A stretch of 34,874 nt of DNA from positions 1 to 34,874 of the forward strand of contig JAZUDZ010000047.1 of assembly GCA_045639905.1 (NCBI GenBank), in the 5' to 3' direction. Source of the stretch: RGIG426 sp045639905. GTDB taxonomy: Bacteria; Bacillota; Clostridia; Oscillospirales; Acutalibacteraceae. The notes under the pieces were generated by a model that made no database searches, was not told the origin of the DNA, and worked only from the letters and a program-made list of their open reading frames with translations. Shown piece after piece: positions 31,757 to 34,874 of this stretch. Each line of letters starts with the position of its first letter. The stretch's first letter is position 1. The position numbers and the translations under genes were made by a program.

Positions 31757-31795
31757 AAAGCCGGCCAAGCGACAAATTTGTCGTTTGACCGGCCT
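31757..31795 (-). terminator. terminator of the dfx-TspO operon
   Basis: 17-bp stem around GACAAATTTGTC with two mismatches (31760-31776 with 31777-31793), followed on the minus strand by TTTCTCTTTTTAAAA. It is 90 bases past the stop; the intervening DNA has only a small CCGGG/CCCGG hairpin. Confidence 0.8.
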
Positions 31796-31884
31796 CGTAT
31801 ATTTTCAGCCGCTATGAAAGGAGCCAAGATAGCAGCATAACAAGGAATTTACCCGGGTTTCTCCCCCGGCATAAAACGTGGTTT

Positions 31885-32703
31885 TCACTCGTTTTCGACT
31901 ATTTCACAATCGTCACACGTTTCGGAAACTTGACACATCCGGTGCCTGCGCATGGCAGAAACCACGGTGATGCAAATAAGGGCAGCCATACCGATAGCGG
32001 CAGCACCAATTGCAAACCAATGTGTGCGGGATGTCCCAACGTCTGTCAAATGTCTCATAAAAATACCTCCGTAGGCCCAAGTTAGGGCCAGTCCGATAAC
32101 CCATCGCTGCATTTTCATAATCACCACAAAGCCAATGACGGCTCCGATCAAAATCATCAAAGTGGCCCAGAATTCTTTTTCAAAGAATTGATTTGTCCCT
32201 CCGATGCTGACCAAAAACACGTTCAGGTTTGCAAGGGTCGCAGCGATAATCCAACCAAAATATATATCAAAGCCTGCATAAGCAAACATTCTCTTGAAGA
32301 AACCTCCGCTCCGGCGGGAAACGGAACTTTCGATTTTTATAAGGGAGAAGAGCAGGAATACAATCCCGATCAAAGACAGGAAAATCGCATGGAAATGCCA
32401 GGCCACAATCCATTCGATATTCAAAAGGCAGCTGACGGCAAACCAGTATCCGACCTGCTGTCGCACCCTGTCGCTGTGCTCTCCGTTATCAAATATCCCC
32501 CACTGATACAAAACAAAGAGACCGAGAAGCAGATAGATGACACCCCAGATGGCAAAGGTAATGGGAGCCGGCGTAAACAGGTTCGGGTACGCCGCCGACA
32601 CCTCTCCGGTCGTATTGCCACCAAAGGGAATGACATTCGCGAGGAAATTCACCAAAACCATTGCACAAAAGGCAAAGGTATTTACTTTTTGCAGTGTCTT
32701 CAT
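31885..32703 (-). CDS. TspO/MBR-family (tryptophan-rich sensory protein) membrane protein with Cys-rich tail
   Basis: 272 residues with about seven to eight hydrophobic helices, longer than classical TspO (about 160, five helices) but like the large Firmicutes members. Conserved features: NVIPFGGNTTGEVSAAYPNL, FTPAPITFAIWGVIYLLL near the N-terminus and FAYAGFDIYFGWIIAA in the middle. The C-terminal 20 residues carry three Cys (MCQVSETCDDCEI). TspO binds tetrapyrroles and responds to oxidative stress in other bacteria. The ATG at 32703 has GGAGGG 9 bases upstream. It follows dfx by 31 bases and is probably co-transcribed. Confidence 0.85.
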   Translation of the reverse strand: MKTLQKVNTFAFCAMVLVNFLANVIPFGGNTTGEVSAAYPNLFTPAPITFAIWGVIYLLLGLFVLYQWGIFDNGEHSDRVRQQVGYWFAVSCLLNIEWIVAWHFHAIFLSLIGIVFLLFSLIKIESSVSRRSGGFFKRMFAYAGFDIYFGWIIAATLANLNVFLVSIGGTNQFFEKEFWATLMILIGAVIGFVVIMKMQRWVIGLALTWAYGGIFMRHLTDVGTSRTHWFAIGAAAIGMAALICITVVSAMRRHRMCQVSETCDDCEIVENE

Positions 32704-32734
32704 AGAGTTCCCTCCCATCGTAATCTCTTCCGTC

Positions 32735-33124
32735 TTATTTTTCTTCCGTCGTCATCCAAAGTCCGTGCATATTGCAGTATGCATACGTCCTTAAAATCGT
32801 CTCGTTCTGGGCGACCGTAAAATGGGCTTTCGGCGGCCAGCCGGGACGGATATACCGGACATAAAAGCCAAGATCGGTCATAAGAACAATCCATTCAATA
32901 TGATGGTTCTCCAGCATGGGATGTTCGATCTCTCCCACCACGACGTAAACCAGTTCTCCGGCCCGGTCCACAACCGGCACATGTTTCTCGGCGGCCGCAT
33001 CCTGCGTGTTAACGGAAAGAAGTTTCATATTCTCTCCGCAGCATACCGGCGTGACACCGGAATCTTCCACCATGCAAATCAAATTGCCACAACGTTCGCA
33101 ACGATATAATTTAAGTTCTTTCAT
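32735..33124 (-). CDS. dfx: desulfoferrodoxin (superoxide reductase)
   Basis: 129 residues. Reduces superoxide to hydrogen peroxide without releasing oxygen, a key defence of anaerobes. The N-terminal desulforedoxin domain has C9, C12 and CC at 28-29 for centre I iron. The C-terminal domain keeps the centre II ligands: AEKHVP (Glu47-Lys48-His49), EIEHPMLENHH (His68/His74 region) and AYCNMHGLW (Cys116/His119). All catalytic residues appear present. GGAGG precedes the ATG at 33124. Upstream gene of the dfx-TspO pair; its upstream region is AT-rich and shared with the divergent HTH gene. Confidence 0.95.
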   Translation of the reverse strand: MKELKLYRCERCGNLICMVEDSGVTPVCCGENMKLLSVNTQDAAAEKHVPVVDRAGELVYVVVGEIEHPMLENHHIEWIVLMTDLGFYVRYIRPGWPPKAHFTVAQNETILRTYAYCNMHGLWMTTEEK

Positions 33125-33299
33125 AATGTTTTCCTCCTAATGTATATGATTTTTTGTTGCGTTTCCGCTTTTTCGTTTGATATAATAAATATACAGACAC
33201 CGAATATTACATGGGACTCACCTCCTGTCACCGTTTCTTCATCGGTTCTCTTTGTTAACCACAGCATACAGGCAGGTGCTTTCCAATCACAACCCAATT

Positions 33300-33376
33300 T
33301 CTTCCAAAGAAATTGCCATATCTTCCAATCTATTGAAAATCGGAAGATGTTGGTGTCATTTTGTAAATTCTTCCAA
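33300..33376 (+). promoter_or_regulatory. TCTTCCAA repeat cluster upstream of the HTH gene
   Basis: TCTTCCAA occurs at 33300, 33321 and 33369, and the inverse GGAAGAT at 33342-33348 forms an inverted repeat with ATCTTCC at 33320-33326. A TTGAAA lies between the arms at 33333. Likely operator sites for the adjacent HTH regulator, acting on it or on the divergent dfx gene. Confidence 0.45.
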
Positions 33377-33399
33377 CCGATAAGAAAAGGAGACAATCC

Positions 33400-33975
33400 A
33401 TGGCAGAACGCGTAGTATTAGAAGAAGGCGGCTCCGTCAGCGTCCACACCCGTATCAAGGACATGTGCAAGGAAGCCAAAACCCGTCTTGGTATGACAAA
33501 TCAGGATATTTGCGATCACATATCCGAGCGTTTCGGCATAGAGGATTTCTCCGTCAACACCGTGAACAATTTCTTTTCCGAACGCTCCAAGGCCACCACG
33601 ATTTATACCACCGGCTACATTTGTGCGGTGCTCGGTATTTCCATCGACGCCGTATTCGGTATCGATCATACTTTCACAACCGACGAGGAAGCCGAGTTTG
33701 TGAAACAGCTGTCGGAACTCAAAGTGGAAGCTCGTTTTAAAGATCAACAAATCGAGCACTTGAATGACACCATCAAAGAAAAAGACACTCGTTTAGAGCA
33801 AGCTCACGAGGCTCTCGAACACTATCGCAAGGATGCGGAACAAAATCGGAAACGGGTACCTTCCTGGGCCTTGGCCGTCACGTTATCTCTTTTGGCGTGT
33901 GCCCTCGCTTTCATCGCCGTTTATTTGATTGCCTTTGATATCGGCAATCCGTATTACGGACTGTTTCACCGCTAA
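33400..33975 (+). CDS. membrane-tethered XRE-type HTH regulator
   Basis: 191 residues. N-terminal HTH (about 17-90: IKDMCKEAKTRLGMTNQDIC, FSVNTVNNFFSE, YICAVLGISIDAVFGI), a coiled coil (100-152: EFVKQLSELKVEARFKDQQI, LNDTIKEKDTRLEQAHEALE) and one transmembrane helix near the C-terminus (AVTLSLLACALAFIAVYLIA, about 158-178). So a DNA-binding domain anchored to the membrane, a one-component sensor layout. AGGAGA lies 7 bases before the ATG. Followed 18 bases later by a 54-aa gene. Candidate target sites lie upstream. Confidence 0.85.
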   Translation: MAERVVLEEGGSVSVHTRIKDMCKEAKTRLGMTNQDICDHISERFGIEDFSVNTVNNFFSERSKATTIYTTGYICAVLGISIDAVFGIDHTFTTDEEAEFVKQLSELKVEARFKDQQIEHLNDTIKEKDTRLEQAHEALEHYRKDAEQNRKRVPSWALAVTLSLLACALAFIAVYLIAFDIGNPYYGLFHR

Positions 33976-33993
33976 AAACCGGGAGGAATTTGG

Positions 33994-34158
33994 ATGGAAA
34001 CCTATATCGACTGCACGACCGGTCATCTATTAATATCCATCGGAAACGGATATTTACAAGATACCATGAACACCCATATCCTCCTTAAAGTCGATGAGCA
34101 TCTTGCCATTGACCAGAATACCGGTGAAGCCCATCCCATCTTTGCAAACGGGTATTGA
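33994..34158 (+). CDS. small hypothetical protein, 54 aa
   Basis: 54 residues starting METYIDCTTGHLLISIGNGY and ending HPIFANGY; soluble, no recognised family. GGGAGG lies 7 bases before the ATG, and the gene starts 18 bases after the HTH gene, so it shares its transcript. A strong terminator follows about 25 bases after the stop. Possibly an accessory to the membrane-tethered regulator. Confidence 0.65.
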   Translation: METYIDCTTGHLLISIGNGYLQDTMNTHILLKVDEHLAIDQNTGEAHPIFANGY

Positions 34159-34182
34159 TGACCACCGAATACAAATATTGCA

Positions 34183-34222
34183 AAAAGCAGGTACAAAACA
34201 AAAGTTTTGTACCTGCTTTTTT
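34183..34222 (+). terminator. terminator of the HTH operon
   Basis: Perfect 17-bp stem AAAAGCAGGTACAAAAC / GTTTTGTACCTGCTTTT with an AAAA loop (34183-34199 with 34204-34220), then TTCTAC. Confidence 0.85.
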
Positions 34223-34362
34223 CTACTCTGTCTCACTTTCGCCAACAAAAAGCTCTTAACGAGCACCACCGTCGTGTCCTATTTTTCGGACATTAGCTAT
34301 GATATTATACAATTGAAACAACTTGAAAAACACTGCAAAATTGGATTTTTGTCCAGTGAATA

Positions 34363-34414
34363 TTGACAAAAAACAAAAAAATAAGCTATAATAATATCGG
34401 TATCAAATGATACC
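34363..34414 (+). promoter_or_regulatory. promoter with operator palindrome at the start site
   Basis: TTGACA at 34363-34368, an 18-bp spacer and TATAAT at 34387-34392. The perfect inverted repeat GGTATCA-AA-TGATACC (34399-34414) lies at the expected transcription start, as in an autorepressed gene. Confidence 0.75.
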
Positions 34415-34432
34415 ACGCGAGGAAATGCGTAT

Positions 34433-34774
34433 ATGGAATGGAAAAGAATAGAAACAAAACCGGAAGTGGAAGCATATATTTCCAAACTGAAATATGCTTT
34501 ACAAAACGGAGCTAAAATCACTTTTCAGATTGACCGGCAAGTAGATGAAAAAAGAAATATTAAAAACACAAACAGATATACTGTTGCAGCTCTTTTCCCG
34601 GACGAAAGCCCGGAAATCGCACTAAAAAAAGAATTACTGTCACTTTCCGCGGAAGAATACCAATATACCATGATAGACGAGCGTTATCCAAAACGAAGTG
34701 AAATGAGAGTGTTTGGCCGAACATATAATTGCAACGAGGATGTTTACAGTGACCTACTCTCACCACTTAAATAG
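34433..34774 (+). CDS. small hypothetical protein, possibly C-terminally truncated (toxin-like setting)
   Basis: 113 residues, charged, soluble: MEWKRIETKPEVEAYISKLK, then RYTVAALFPDESPEIALKKE and RYPKRSEMRVFGRTYNCNED, ending abruptly in VYSDLLSPLK. The architecture (short alpha-beta protein, tight operator at its promoter, no partner gene) recalls small toxin-antitoxin or stress proteins, but I do not recognise the family. The last residues after VYS differ in character and coincide with a mobile-element-like end directly after TTTAC (34743-34747), so the original C-terminus may be lost. GAGG lies 10 bases before the ATG. Confidence 0.65.
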   Translation: MEWKRIETKPEVEAYISKLKYALQNGAKITFQIDRQVDEKRNIKNTNRYTVAALFPDESPEIALKKELLSLSAEEYQYTMIDERYPKRSEMRVFGRTYNCNEDVYSDLLSPLK

Positions 34775-34874
34775 CAAAGCTATATAGAAGTGGGAGCTTC
34801 TCATTTTTATCTGAGCAACCACCGTCGGCCCGACGGCTGTTATTCCATGTGGGCTATCCACACAAATATCGTTT
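34743..34874 (+). mobile_element. candidate IS200/IS605-type element end
   Basis: Directly after TTTAC (34743-34747) comes an imperfect hairpin: CTC-A-CCACTT (34759-34768) pairs with AAGTGGGAG (34788-34796) with a single bulged A, and contains an inner ATAGC/GCTAT stem. Two more hairpins follow: CCGTCG/CGACGG (about 34822-34836) and TGTGG/CCACA (about 34848-34862). A TTAC-like target next to subterminal imperfect palindromes is typical of IS200/IS605 ends, but no transposase is in the window. The element reading is inference. Confidence 0.35.

Overview
The window looks like a chromosomal segment of a gut-type Clostridia bacterium (Oscillospirales/Ruminococcaceae-like). This is inferred from the pyruvate phosphate dikinase, the order rpmG-secE-nusG-rplK-rplA-rplJ-rplL, strong GGAGG ribosome binding sites, the desulfoferrodoxin of an anaerobe, and a SUKH-protected lipoprotein toxin. 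No species can be named from sequence alone.

Bases 1-6912 are core genome. ppdK lies on the minus strand with its own terminator. It is followed on the plus strand by the ribosomal protein/secE/nusG operon, with two L1-type mRNA operators, an L10-type attenuated leader, and then an initiator tRNA. The far left edge may be the end of an IS200/IS605-type element.

Bases 6913-10075 form an accessory cassette. A consensus promoter and a structured leader precede an RNase III with two dsRNA-binding domains, a small acidic Met/Asp-rich protein and a DUF5714 protein. The cassette ends at a broken large serine recombinase and two terminators that have lost their gene. Bases 10078-12438 hold a minus-strand AAA/DUF4143 ATPase and a DUF1648 membrane protein under a promoter set in a 75-bp tandem duplication. 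A BspA-like leucine-rich lipoprotein (12439-13749) and remnants of small genes follow.

Bases 15039-20040 are a three-gene transport operon with unusual architectures: an ABC exporter fused to a GNAT acetyltransferase, an amino-acid binding protein/permease whose binding lobes are in swapped order, and its ATPase with an extra C-terminal domain that may be HATPase-like. A 900-bp spacer with a degenerate repeat family comes next.

Bases 20974-30955 are a minus-strand conflict/defence island. It contains a SUKH immunity gene, an LHH-nuclease lipoprotein toxin and a large membrane-anchored surface protein joined by ATGA overlaps. Beyond them lie an unrecognised 513-aa/207-aa pair, a NUDIX hydrolase, a PLD-helicase-DUF3427 protein and a NERD protein interrupted by a one-base frameshift. 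The best candidates for an undescribed system are the 207/513-aa pair with the NUDIX/PLD-helicase, and the dual-dsRBD RNase III cassette.

Bases 31156-34874 hold a zinc-ribbon membrane protein, a TspO-like protein with desulfoferrodoxin, a membrane-tethered HTH regulator, a 54-aa gene and a small operator-controlled gene that may have been cut by a mobile-element end at the right edge.
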